From positions 3,408 to 67,407 of the forward strand of contig JBGPKL010000013.1 of NCBI GenBank assembly GCA_041485885.1: 64,000 nucleotides of DNA. Direction: 5' to 3'. This DNA comes from JACQFZ01 sp041485885 (GTDB lineage Bacteria; Pseudomonadota; Gammaproteobacteria; Acidiferrobacterales; Sulfurifustaceae). The notes below the pieces were generated by a model. The model was not told the DNA's origin. It did not search any database and saw only the letters and a program-made list of their open reading frames with translations. Shown one piece after another: positions 34,899-43,631 of this stretch. How positions within the stretch are numbered: the stretch's first letter is position 1; each line of letters starts with the position of its first letter. A program made the translations under genes and the position numbers.

Positions 34899-35735
34899 AT
34901 GTACATCTGGAACAAAAGAGCGCGCGTCAGTTATATCGGTGTTGCGCTGCTTGCACTCAACTGGCCGCTACTCGTTAGCGCTGCGGACAAAAAGACCGAA
35001 GTGCTTTGGCTCGGCCAGGCGGCGATGCGCATTACGACGCCCGGCGGCAAGGTCATCGTGATCGACCCGTTTCTCACGAAGAATCCGAAAACGCCGGAGA
35101 AGTGGAAGAATCTCGACGAGCTGGGCAAGGTCGACCTGATTCTAGTGACGCACGCACACGGCGATCACCTGGGCGATGCGCCGGCGCTCGCGAAGAAGAC
35201 CAACGCGCCGGTATACGGTCCGGCGGGATTGAACCAATCGATGATCACGCTCGGCATCTTGCCGCCTGAGCTTTCGCCGCGCATGAACAAGAGCGGCACG
35301 ATCACGCCGCTCGGGCTCGACATCAAGATCACCATGGTGCACGCCGAGCACAGCTCGGAGCTCGTATGGCACAACCCCGCGACCGACAAGGACGAGACCC
35401 ACGTCGGCGGCGAGCCGGTCGGTTTCATCATCGAGCTCGAAAACGGATTCAAGATTTATCACATGGGCGACACCGCGCTCTTCGGCGACATGAAGCTCTA
35501 CGGTGAGTACTACAAGCCCGACCTTGTCATGATTCCGATCGGCGGCCACTTCGTGATGAATCCGCGCGACGCGGCCTACGCGACGAAAAATTATTTGAAG
35601 CCGAAGTTCGCGATTCCCATACACTACGGTACCTTTCCGCAGCTCAAAGGTACGCCGGAAGAGTACCAGCAGGCGCTCGGCAAGACGGCGACGAAGGTGA
35701 TGGCCATCAATCCGGGAGATAAGCTCGAGTTCTAG
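34899..35735 (+). CDS. Secreted metallo-beta-lactamase-fold hydrolase (UPF0173-like)
   Basis: 278 residues from the second of two close ATGs, which has 7-nt spacing to AGGAG; the first would be too close. Signal peptide VSYIGVALLALNWPLLVSAAD, then an MBL fold: LWLGQAAMRITTPGGKVIVIDPFL, the metal motif THAHGDHLGD (H-x-H-x-D-H), VHAEHSSEL, YHMGDTALFGDM and IPIGGHFVMNPRDAAYA, ending IPIHYGTFPQLKGTPEEY. Unlike the usually cytoplasmic UPF0173 relatives it carries a signal peptide. Substrate unknown. Followed by a clear terminator. Confidence 0.87.
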   Translation: MYIWNKRARVSYIGVALLALNWPLLVSAADKKTEVLWLGQAAMRITTPGGKVIVIDPFLTKNPKTPEKWKNLDELGKVDLILVTHAHGDHLGDAPALAKKTNAPVYGPAGLNQSMITLGILPPELSPRMNKSGTITPLGLDIKITMVHAEHSSELVWHNPATDKDETHVGGEPVGFIIELENGFKIYHMGDTALFGDMKLYGEYYKPDLVMIPIGGHFVMNPRDAAYATKNYLKPKFAIPIHYGTFPQLKGTPEEYQQALGKTATKVMAINPGDKLEF

Positions 35736-35762
35736 CAGGCGCCCAGCAAGTAGGGAAACGCG

Positions 35763-35790
35763 GACCGGCCGGAGATCCGGCCGGTCTTTT
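35763..35790 (+). terminator. Rho-independent terminator
   Basis: GACCGGCCGG, loop AGAT, CCGGCCGGTC, then TTTT: a perfect 10-bp stem 27 bp after the MBL-hydrolase stop. Confidence 0.9.
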
Positions 35791-35928
35791 CGTTTCACAA
35801 GCGACGAACGGAAATGATCCGTTGGCAAGTAGGCACTGTCCTGCGCTTCACCGTTATGTGAACATACGCATCTGCCGTTGCGTTTACGGTCGATTTCCTC
35901 TTTTAAGGTTTGATCTAAAATTGCCCTC

Positions 35929-37134
35929 ATGAGCTTGTCGATACTCGGAGCGGTACCGCTCGCGCCCCGCGATCCCATTCTTGGCGTTACCGAAGCGTTC
36001 AACGCCGATTCGAATCCGCGCAAGGTGAACTTAGGTGTGGGCGTCTACTACGACGACAGCGGCAAGGTCCCGGTGCTCGAGTGCGTGCGACGCGCGGAGC
36101 GGCTAATGATCGAAACCTCCGCGCCGCACAGTTACCTCCCGATCGAGGGCATGCCGAGCTATCTGCGCGGCGTTCAAGCGCTCGTCTTCGGGGCTGAATC
36201 GGCGCTGCTGCGCGAAGAAATCGTGGTGACGGCGCAAGCGCTAGGCGGCACCGGCGCGCTCAAAGTCGCGGCGGATTTTCTCTATCGCATCGATCCGAAG
36301 GCCGAGGTGTGGATCAGCACGCCGAGTTGGGAGAACCATCGTGCCTTGTTCGAAGGCACGGGCTTCAAGGTGAGCTCGTATCCTTATTACGATCCCGCGG
36401 GCCGCGGGCTCGATTTCGCCGGCATGCTGAAAGCGCTCGAAGCGTTGCCGCCTCGGGCGATCGTCGTGCTGCACGCCTGCTGCCACAATCCTACGGGCGT
36501 CGATCTCGATCCGCAGCAGTGGAAGCGCGTCATCGCGACGGTGAAAGCGCGCGAGCTGGTGCCAATCCTGGACATCGCGTACCAAGGATTCGCGGAAGGG
36601 CTGGACGCCGACGGCGAAGTCGTGCGGCGGTTCGCGGAACAATGTACGCCGGTGTTCGTCGCGAATTCGTTCTCGAAGTCGTTTTCGTTATACGGCGAGC
36701 GCGTCGGCGCGTTGAGCGTCGTCACCGCGAGTCGCGATGAAGCGGCGCGCGTGCTGAGCCAACTGAAGCGTCTCATTCGCGCGAATTATTCCAACCCGCC
36801 GATCCACGGCGCCCATGTCGTCGCGACCGTGTTGACGACGCCCGAGCTGCGCAAGCTCTGGGAAGAGGAGCTGGCGGGCATGCGCAGCCGCATCAAGTCG
36901 ATGCGGCACGCGCTCGTCGAGCGCGTGCAGGCGAAGACGCCCGGTTTCGATTTCCGCTTCGTGTTGCAGCAGCGCGGTCTGTTTTCTTATTCCGGTCTGT
37001 CGAAGGAAGCGGTGGAGCGGCTACGGAAGGAGTTTTCGATCTACGCCGTCGACAGCGGACGCATCTGCGTCGCCGCGCTCAACAGCCACAACGTCGACTA
37101 CGTGGCCGACGCGATAGCGGGTTTGGTGCGGTAG
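35929..37134 (+). CDS. tyrB: Aromatic amino acid / aspartate aminotransferase (class I)
   Basis: 401 residues, PLP fold type I. N-terminal DPILGVTEAFNADSNPRKVNLGVGVYYDD is the hallmark of the AspC/TyrB subgroup. HACCHNPTGVDL binds the cofactor region, and NSFSKSFSLYGERVG contains the Schiff-base Lys and phosphate-binding Arg; a substrate-carboxylate Arg lies in the C-terminal DSGRICVAALN. Aspartate versus aromatic preference is not readable; tyrB is the common name in this group. No clear Shine-Dalgarno before the ATG; the next gene is convergent. Confidence 0.88.
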   Translation: MSLSILGAVPLAPRDPILGVTEAFNADSNPRKVNLGVGVYYDDSGKVPVLECVRRAERLMIETSAPHSYLPIEGMPSYLRGVQALVFGAESALLREEIVVTAQALGGTGALKVAADFLYRIDPKAEVWISTPSWENHRALFEGTGFKVSSYPYYDPAGRGLDFAGMLKALEALPPRAIVVLHACCHNPTGVDLDPQQWKRVIATVKARELVPILDIAYQGFAEGLDADGEVVRRFAEQCTPVFVANSFSKSFSLYGERVGALSVVTASRDEAARVLSQLKRLIRANYSNPPIHGAHVVATVLTTPELRKLWEEELAGMRSRIKSMRHALVERVQAKTPGFDFRFVLQQRGLFSYSGLSKEAVERLRKEFSIYAVDSGRICVAALNSHNVDYVADAIAGLVR

Positions 37135-37167
37135 CTTCGCGTTTGCATCGGACCGCGCGGTTCATTT

Positions 37168-37968
37168 TCATTTGATCGCGCGGATCTTCGCCTGAATGCT
37201 TTTCTTGCGCGCCGGCGACAACGGCTCCTCGTCGACGCCGCGCAAGAGTCTCGCCGTCCAGTGCTCTTGCGTTTCTTTCCTGAGGCCGTGTGACTTTTTG
37301 ACGGTCGCGAGATAAGCCGCTCCCTCTTCGTAAAGCGAAGACCCGATGTATTGCTCCATGATGGGAGCGAGATACTCCCCCAGCGGGCCCGACACCGAGA
37401 GACTGTCGGGGCGCAACGCGCGGACCTCCGCGATGACTTTGTCGAACCGGCCCGTCGCGATCAAGATCGTCACGTAGCGCGTGAAGAACCGCGGAAACTG
37501 CGGAGCCGATTTGCGCACTTCGGTGATCGTGCAAAGCGCGGGGTCCCCGTACCGCTCGATGGCCGCCTTGTCCCAAATTTTCCGCTTGTACTTCTCGTGC
37601 ATCCACCAGACATCGTGGACAATCGGATCTTTCGGTTTCCCGTCTTGGAAGAACATGAACCGGTCGTGTGGGTTCTGCAGACCGCTCTTGATCGCGGCGA
37701 GCGCGAATAGCGCCTCGCCGACCCAGCCGACGTCCTCGAGCGTGTAATCGTTCTTGCGATACGCATCGTCGAAGCGGGAGACGGCTTCTTCGTAATATCT
37801 TTTTTTCATCAGCCACGCGTAGCCGAGACCCTTGCCCCAGTAGGTGGGCGCGTCGGGATTTTTCCCGAAGTACGCGCCGCAACATTCGCAGCGGTACGCT
37901 GCTTCGTCCGCCGCTAGGATCGGCAAAGCGCCGAGTGCCAGCAGAATGAACGCAACAATCGATTTCAT
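37168..37968 (-). CDS. Secreted protein of unknown function with Cys cluster
   Basis: 266 residues. Signal peptide MKSIVAFILLALGALPILAA, followed at once by a Cys cluster (YRCECCGAYFGKN) that could bind metal or form disulfides. The rest is helical, with TPR-like spacing (GYAWLMKKRYYEEAVSRFDDAYRKNDYTLEDVGWVGEALFALAAIK). AAAGGAC Shine-Dalgarno. No family recognised; convergent with the aminotransferase. Confidence 0.75.
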   Translation of the reverse strand: MKSIVAFILLALGALPILAADEAAYRCECCGAYFGKNPDAPTYWGKGLGYAWLMKKRYYEEAVSRFDDAYRKNDYTLEDVGWVGEALFALAAIKSGLQNPHDRFMFFQDGKPKDPIVHDVWWMHEKYKRKIWDKAAIERYGDPALCTITEVRKSAPQFPRFFTRYVTILIATGRFDKVIAEVRALRPDSLSVSGPLGEYLAPIMEQYIGSSLYEEGAAYLATVKKSHGLRKETQEHWTARLLRGVDEEPLSPARKKSIQAKIRAIK

Positions 37969-38040
37969 GGCGCCGTCCTTTCGCAGATGAGTGAGGTCCC
38001 CATTCGCCAGTCGCAGTTTATCTCCGCGACGAGCTTAATC

Positions 38041-38787
38041 CTACTCGCGCCGTCGGTCGCGAGCGCTCGCCGTCGCGTCGCTTACGAATCGACGCACGAC
38101 CGCCGCTGCTTCGTTGGGCACGGTTTGGAGCAATCCGTGCGGGGCGACAAACTCGCGGATAACCGTGGGCGGATGATGCGCTTGGATGAGCTCCGATGCG
38201 TGCCGCGGAACGAGGCGATCCTCGCTCGCGCGCAGATAGAGAACCGGCACGTTGATCCGCTCGAGCGTCGTCGTCGCATCAACCGACCGTACCGCGCGAA
38301 AGCGCGCGCGGAGCACGGCCGGCGGCACTTGGCGTAGAACGCGCCGAAGCTCGCTTTTGAAACGCGAGGTCGAGAACCGGCCCAGCAGCAGCCAATCCAC
38401 CAGCGGCATCGGCACGGGAACGGCCGGCAACCAATTCAATAGCGACGGCCAAGCGCGAAACCCGCGCGGCGGCGCCATGCGCGCGAAGGTACAACACAAA
38501 ATCAAACCGACGAGATTGTCCGGCGCCGCCGCGGCGATGGAAATCGCGATCGGACCGGAGAACGATTCGCCGAGTAAGACGAATGGGCGATCTTTCGGCA
38601 AGAACGATCGCGCAACGGTTTCGAGCTCCGCATATCCGAGGGCGGGATCGAGCGGATAGCGTCCGACGACCGAGTCTATGGCGGCGCCGAGCGCGGGGAC
38701 GAAATCGGCGAAGAACGATCCCGTTCCGTCCATGCCCGGAAGCAGGACTAACGTAGTGGCGGCGCGCCGATCAGTTTGAGCGCTCAC
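38041..38787 (-). CDS. Alpha/beta hydrolase (serine hydrolase)
   Basis: 248 residues, GTG start. LVLLPGMDGTGSFFADFVPAL at the oxyanion side; nucleophile elbow LLGESFSGPIAISIAA (G-E-S-F-S); acid in LYLRASEDRLVPRH; His in VAPHGLLQTVPNEAA. The catalytic triad therefore looks complete. The substrate cannot be told from sequence. Same strand as the GST gene 30 bp upstream, so possibly co-transcribed. Confidence 0.82.
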   Translation of the reverse strand: MSAQTDRRAATTLVLLPGMDGTGSFFADFVPALGAAIDSVVGRYPLDPALGYAELETVARSFLPKDRPFVLLGESFSGPIAISIAAAAPDNLVGLILCCTFARMAPPRGFRAWPSLLNWLPAVPVPMPLVDWLLLGRFSTSRFKSELRRVLRQVPPAVLRARFRAVRSVDATTTLERINVPVLYLRASEDRLVPRHASELIQAHHPPTVIREFVAPHGLLQTVPNEAAAVVRRFVSDATASARDRRRE

Positions 38788-38817
38788 CGAACATCTACGA
38801 CGACGCGCGGCGTCGGC

Positions 38818-39447
38818 TCACGCTGGCAGCGGATGCCCCGGCATCAGCTCGTACGGATGCACCCAGCCGGGCAGCGCCTTGATGCGTTCGAGCCAGCGCG
38901 GAATATTCGGGTAGTCCGCGAAGCTCAAGCCGCATTCCTCGTTCCAATATAGATAACCGCACAACGAAAAATCGGCGATGGTCGCCTGTTCGCCCACGAC
39001 GAACTGGCGATCGGCGAGCCGACCGTTCAGTACGGGCAGCGACGCCTTAAGACGACCGCGCAGCCATTCAGTCACGGGCGTTTCGCCGGTCTTGGCGAAC
39101 TGGATCAGGTAGCGAAGGGTGGCGAGGTAACTCGACACCTTATGATTGTCGAACAGCAACCAGCGCAGCACCTCGCGGCGCCCGTCGGCGTCCTTCCAAC
39201 CGAAGCGGCCGAACTGCTCGACCAGATAATCGAGTATCACGCCCGACTGACTCAGCCGTTTTCCGCGATGCTCGAGCACCGGAACTTCGCCCATCTCGTT
39301 GATCGCTCGATACTCGGGGGTGCGCGTCGCACCTTTGAAGAAGTCGACGAATCGCGGTTCCCAATCGGCGCGACAAAGATTCAGCATCAGCGCCGTCTTA
39401 TACGCGTTGCCGGATTGCGCAAAACAATACAGCCGATATTCCGCCAT
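38818..39447 (-). CDS. Glutathione S-transferase
   Basis: 209 residues. Thioredoxin-like N-domain YRLYCFAQSGNAYKTALMLNL with an early Ser likely activating glutathione; GSH-binding EVPVLEHRGKRLSQSGVILDYL (cis-Pro and QS); C-terminal helical domain with VGEQATIADFSLCGYL, the conserved N-capping segment. Start chosen at the ATG following AGGAGGAAG. Conjugation or dehalogenation/isomerisation roles are possible. Confidence 0.9.
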   Translation of the reverse strand: MAEYRLYCFAQSGNAYKTALMLNLCRADWEPRFVDFFKGATRTPEYRAINEMGEVPVLEHRGKRLSQSGVILDYLVEQFGRFGWKDADGRREVLRWLLFDNHKVSSYLATLRYLIQFAKTGETPVTEWLRGRLKASLPVLNGRLADRQFVVGEQATIADFSLCGYLYWNEECGLSFADYPNIPRWLERIKALPGWVHPYELMPGHPLPA

Positions 39448-39478
39448 GACTTCCTCCTGTCTCGAGTGGGCGAATATT

Positions 39479-40906
39479 CTACCGCGCAATCCGCTTCACG
39501 CCTTCTCGAATCGCGCGCTCGCCGAGCGTCGAGAAGCCGAGCACGAATTCGTTGCGCGGCGCCTTCGTGAGGTAGTAGACGCTCGCGCTGGAGAGCTGGA
39601 CTTTGCGTTTCAGCGCGCGCTGCTCGATCGCATCGTCCTCGAACCGCGCCAGTACACTCATCCCGGCCGGATCGCCGTATAGGCGAACGGCCTCGCCGAA
39701 GTGACGGCCCAACGCCTCGATGAGCGCGTCCCGCCGCCGGCCGTAGAGCCGCCGCATGCGGCGGACGTGGCGTTCGAGGTGGCCCTCGCTCAGAAAATCC
39801 GCGAGCGCGGCTTGTTCGAGCATCGGCGTGTGCCGGTCGGCGAGCCACTTCGCGCGCGTGAATGTCGGCGCGAGAGACGGCGGCACGATAACGTAGCCGA
39901 CGCGCAAACCCGGGAACATCACCTTCGAGAACGTTCCGCAATAAACGACCGGCACGTCATGCGCCAATCCCTGGAGGGCGGGCAGCGGCGGTCCGCTGTA
40001 GCGATACTCGCTGTCGTAGTCGTCTTCGATGATGACCGCTCGGCTCCGACGCGCCCACTCGATCAACGCCAGGCGACGCTTGAGCGACATCGAAACACCC
40101 GTCGGAAACTGATGCGACGGAGTGACGTACACCAATCGCGCTCTCTCACCGATGTCATCGACCATGACCCCCTCGGCGTCGATCGACACCGGCCGAAGCT
40201 CGGCGCCGTGGGCATTGAAAATCCGACGCGTGCCCAAATAGCCGGGGTTCTCGAAAGCGACCGTTTCGCCCGGTTCGAGCAGCAGACGGGCGCTGAAGTC
40301 GAGTGCTTGCTGCGAGCCGTTGACGACGATGATTTGTTCCGGCGTGCATTGCACCGCGCGCGAGCGCGCGACGTACGCGGCGATTTCACGGCGCAGCCGA
40401 GGATAGCCCTGGGCGGCTTTCGCGTAATCGAAAAGTTCCGGCTCCGCTTTGCGCAAGTGACGCGTCATGAGGCTGCGCCACAGAGCAAACGGAAAGTGAT
40501 CGAGATCCGGCCCCCAGCGCGAGAAGCAGATGAAGCCCGGGGGTGTCGCCGGATAAACGAAGTCGTCGCGCAGCCGCGCGCCGAAGCGCGACAGGTGTAC
40601 CGGCGCCGGTTCAGCGGCGCGCCGCCGTGGCGCCAACCGCGGGCGCAGCAGCTCGTCCGGCAGCTCGCGGCACACGAACGTTCCCGAGCCGTGCGTCGCT
40701 TGCAGATAACCTTCGGCGATGAGCTGCTCGTACGCTTGCGTTACCGTGCTGCGCGACACGCCGACGCCGTCCGCGAGCTCGCGCGTGGACGGCACGCGTT
40801 CGCCGCCGCGGAATCGGCCGGTGAGTATTCCGTCGCGCCACGCCTCGTAGATCTGCCGATGGATTGGCATGGCGGACGCGGTATCGACGACGATGGCGGA
40901 GCGCAT
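39479..40906 (-). CDS. MocR-type regulator (GntR winged helix fused to PLP aminotransferase fold)
   Basis: 475 residues. GntR HTH at about 15-75 (HRQIYEAWRDGILTGRFRGGERVPSTRELADGVGVSRSTVTQAYEQLIAEGY), then an aminotransferase-like domain with VNGSQQALDFSARLLLEPGE, IIEDDYDSEYRYSG and the PLP Lys in YCGTFSKVMFPGLRVGYVI. MocR proteins usually regulate vitamin B6, GABA or neighbouring genes. It is divergent from a GNAT gene with a short shared intergenic region. The ATG at 40906 is preferred to the TTG 15 bp upstream. Confidence 0.92.
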   Translation of the reverse strand: MRSAIVVDTASAMPIHRQIYEAWRDGILTGRFRGGERVPSTRELADGVGVSRSTVTQAYEQLIAEGYLQATHGSGTFVCRELPDELLRPRLAPRRRAAEPAPVHLSRFGARLRDDFVYPATPPGFICFSRWGPDLDHFPFALWRSLMTRHLRKAEPELFDYAKAAQGYPRLRREIAAYVARSRAVQCTPEQIIVVNGSQQALDFSARLLLEPGETVAFENPGYLGTRRIFNAHGAELRPVSIDAEGVMVDDIGERARLVYVTPSHQFPTGVSMSLKRRLALIEWARRSRAVIIEDDYDSEYRYSGPPLPALQGLAHDVPVVYCGTFSKVMFPGLRVGYVIVPPSLAPTFTRAKWLADRHTPMLEQAALADFLSEGHLERHVRRMRRLYGRRRDALIEALGRHFGEAVRLYGDPAGMSVLARFEDDAIEQRALKRKVQLSSASVYYLTKAPRNEFVLGFSTLGERAIREGVKRIAR

Positions 40907-40965
40907 AAGTGGACTGGCCAAGATTAGCAGAAGTGGTACTTTTTAGTAACCAATTTAGGCGCTAC
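40907..40965. promoter_or_regulatory. Candidate MocR binding region
   Basis: AAGTGGACT (40907-40915) and AAGTGGTACT (40931-40940) are direct repeats 24 bp apart on the plus strand. Paired direct repeats are typical of MocR sites. GGTACT-TTTT-AGTAACC adds a near-palindrome. The region lies between the divergent MocR and GNAT genes. Confidence 0.4.
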
Positions 40966-41000
40966 CTTTCGCCGTCGCAATCGATCGCGGGAGGCAACAA

Positions 41001-41615
41001 ATGATCAAGCCGCATCCGGTTACGCTCGAGGGCCACGGCGTTCGGCTGGAACCCTTGGCGCGTGAACATCACGACGGCTTGGTGGCCGCCAGCAACGACG
41101 GCGAACTTTGGCGCCTCTGGTTCACCGTCGTCCCGGAGCCGGAACAGACGCATGCGTACATCGCAACCGCGCTCGCCGGTCAACAGTCGGGCCACATGCT
41201 TCCGTGGGTGGTGCGCGAATTGAGTAGCGGCGACGTTGTCGGCAGCACACGCTATCACGACGTGGTTGCGGCGATCGATCGGGTCGAAATCGGCTACACC
41301 TGGTACGCCCAACGCTGGCAGCGCCGCTACGTGAACAGCGCCTGCAAGCTACTGCTGCTCGCGCACGCGTTTGATACGCTGGGTTGCCGTGTCGTCGGCT
41401 TGCGCACCGACAATTTCAATTTCACGTCGCAGCGCGCGATCGAAGCGTTGGGCGCGAAGAGGGACGGCGTGATCCGTCATCACCACGCGCGCCGCGATGG
41501 GTCGGCGCGCGATACGGTGATGTACAGCATCCTGGCGAGTGAATGGCCGGACGTGAAGCGACATCTCGAGCTGCGCTTGGCGCGCCACGGTGGTGTCGCG
41601 CTACGTAAGGTTTGA
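41001..41615 (+). CDS. GNAT-family N-acetyltransferase (RimJ/RimL-like)
   Basis: 204 residues. N-terminus LEGHGVRLEPLAREHHDGL and middle VEIGYTWYAQRWQRRYVNSACKLLLLAHAFDTLGCRVVGLRTDNFNFTSQRAIEALGAKRDGVIR match the RimL-type fold; the pyrophosphate loop is the divergent WQRRYVNSA. Acetylates an amino group of a protein N-terminus or small molecule. Strong GGGAGG Shine-Dalgarno. Divergent from the MocR regulator, which may control it. Confidence 0.88.
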   Translation: MIKPHPVTLEGHGVRLEPLAREHHDGLVAASNDGELWRLWFTVVPEPEQTHAYIATALAGQQSGHMLPWVVRELSSGDVVGSTRYHDVVAAIDRVEIGYTWYAQRWQRRYVNSACKLLLLAHAFDTLGCRVVGLRTDNFNFTSQRAIEALGAKRDGVIRHHHARRDGSARDTVMYSILASEWPDVKRHLELRLARHGGVALRKV

Positions 41616-41719
41616 AGCAAAATGGTTCGTGTCGTGAATTCCCAGTTTCTCTGGAATGGCGACTTTGCGCTTGATCGGCGCTCCCGTAAATTTCGTGATC
41701 GGTTAGGAGGCAAGCAACC

Positions 41720-42453
41720 ATGAGCAGCTCACCACAACTACGTCGCGCCGACCGACAGCTTAGTGAAGCGCGCGTCGTGGAAATGCTCGCGCGCGGTTAC
41801 TGCGGGCGGCTCGCGACGATCGGCGCGGACGGTACGCCCTACGTGGTGCCGCTTCTTTATGTATTGCTGGACGGACAAGTGTACGTGCACAACACGAGTG
41901 CGCGCGGACATCTGCGCGAAAACATCGATCACAACGCGCGCGCCTGCTTCGAGGTCGATGACCGGGCGACGTCTTCGCTTACGGGCGCTTCGAGTGCGAC
42001 ACCGCGATCAGCTACCGTAGCGTCATCGCGTTCGGCACGGTGCGGATCGTGGAGGATCGCGAAGAGAAAACGCGCTTCTGCACGGCGCTCATGGAGAAGT
42101 ACGCGCCGAACGTATCATCGCCAGCATCCGGCGGGGCGAGTCGGTCGGCTCGGCACGCCACGCGCGGCGAGGCGCATCCGCCGATGTCGCTGCGCTGGCA
42201 GCAGCGCCCCGACGAAGTGAAGCGGATCGACACGTACAACCAGCAGCAAAAGTCGTTGTTGCTGCGCTCGCCGGGAAAGCCCAAGCACGACCCGGCGCTC
42301 CGCCAGAAGTTTCGGGTCGACCCACCGGACGGAACCACACCACCCGGTAAGCCCGCGCAAAACGCCGCTGCCGGCAGCAGTAACTACGCCTCCCTACGGG
42401 CGCCGTCGCTGACTTCACGCGGCCGTGCAAGTTCGTTGCAAGGAATCGACTAA
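41720..42453 (+). pseudogene. Frameshifted PNPOx-like FMN-binding flavoprotein
   Basis: Good start (TAGGAGG, ATG) and a normal pyridoxamine-oxidase-like N-terminus: YCGRLATIGADGTPYVVPLLYVLLDGQVYVHNT and ARACFEVDD. At about 41961 one base appears missing (GATGA-CCGGGC): restoring it gives the expected continuation EPGDVFAYGRFECD, ISYRSVIAFGTVRIVEDREEKTRF and ALMEKYAP. Beyond about 42105 no family-like C-terminus is seen in any frame; the second frame stays open to 42453. Inactivated gene, or a base-calling error plus an unusual C-terminus. Confidence 0.7.
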
Positions 42454-42924
42454 GGAAGGTCTGAACAATTCGATGTAGGGTGCGTTCCACGCACCATTTC
42501 ATCGATTCGGTATCGTCGCGCAGAGCGTGGCTGATCGCTGGTGCTCGCGGCGCACCATGGTGCATCACATCCGCCGATTGTATTGCCGCGGTGCAAGCCG
42601 TTTCCCCGGCATCGTTCCCTCCCGGTCTCTGCTCAAGCTGATCAACAGCTTGAGTGATCATCGCCATCCGGCACGCCGTTTGCTCAGGCAATGCGAAGTC
42701 GCCGGCGGCCGATGCCGGTACGGCGAAGAGGGGACGCGTTTATCGCCGCACGTACATTCCGAAAGGAATGGACGCTCGCTTGTTGCTGTTCGACGCGGTG
42801 ATTCAGCGAGAGACTGTTCGGGCAAGGACGCTTTCGGATTTTTGCGATGGCGTCAATAACAATGGGGCGTGCCAGATTGTATGAACACGTCCAACGATAG
42901 GCGCGCACATGAGGCCCGGCCGCT
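42454..42924. other. Gene-free stretch with a short hairpin repeat
   Basis: GTAGGGTGCG-TTCCA-CGCACC near 42475-42495 is a fragment of the GTAGGGTG…CACC intergenic repeat class. ATTCC-GAAA-GGAAT near 42758 is another small hairpin. No protein gene supported. Confidence 0.45.
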
Positions 42925-43614
42925 ATGCAAACCGCTAAACCAGGTTTTCGTCTCGGTATCTACGTGTTCAAGGACGCGGAGATCGTCGACTTCGCCGCGC
43001 CTTACGGCGTGTTCTCAGTCGCGCGCCGCTACGATCCCGAGCTCGACGTTTTTCTGATCGCCGATTCGAATCGTCCGGTGCAGGCGCAGGCCGGCTTCAC
43101 GATGCTGCCCAACTACAGCTTCAACGACGCGCCGGCGATGGACGCGTTTCTCATCCCCGGCGGTTTCGGCACGCGTCAGGAGATGCACAACCAGCGCCTG
43201 TTTTCCTACGTGCGAAATCTGCCCGACGCGTGTTTGCTGACCAGCGTATGCACCGGCTCGTGGATTTACGCGCGCATGGGGCTGCTCGATGGTCTCGCGG
43301 CGACCAATCGCAAGGAACCGGACCGGCTCGAATCCTCGAGCCTCGGCATGATTCCGATCGATCGTCTCGCGAAGCTCGCGCCGGCGTGCCGCGTTTCGCG
43401 TGCGCGCGTCGTCGACAGCGGACGTATCGTCACCGCCGGTGGCATCGCCGCGGGAATGGAGATGGGTTTCCATCTGCTGCGCCGCGCCGGCTACGCCGAG
43501 GACTGGATCGCCGACGTCGCGCGCACCATGGAGTACAAAGCCGCGTACGACATCTATCGCCGCGACGTGGAGTACGCCACGCCGAGCGCCCGTCCACTTG
43601 AAGCTATCAGCTAA
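42925..43614 (+). CDS. DJ-1/PfpI superfamily protein (isonitrile-hydratase-like)
   Basis: 229 residues. Class-I glutamine-amidotransferase-like fold: FRLGIYVFKDAEIVDFAAPYGVFSVA, then AMDAFLIPGGFGTRQE, and the nucleophile elbow LTSVCTGSWIYARMGLLDG with Cys109; VTAGGIAAGMEMGFHLLRR follows. The pattern matches the isonitrile hydratase / AraC-ligand-domain branch. It lies 17 bp before the cyanate-type ABC operon on the same strand, so it is probably in one transcript with nitrile/cyanate-type metabolism. Confidence 0.87.
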   Translation: MQTAKPGFRLGIYVFKDAEIVDFAAPYGVFSVARRYDPELDVFLIADSNRPVQAQAGFTMLPNYSFNDAPAMDAFLIPGGFGTRQEMHNQRLFSYVRNLPDACLLTSVCTGSWIYARMGLLDGLAATNRKEPDRLESSSLGMIPIDRLAKLAPACRVSRARVVDSGRIVTAGGIAAGMEMGFHLLRRAGYAEDWIADVARTMEYKAAYDIYRRDVEYATPSARPLEAIS

Positions 43615-43631
43615 CCCCTCGGGAGAAGCAC

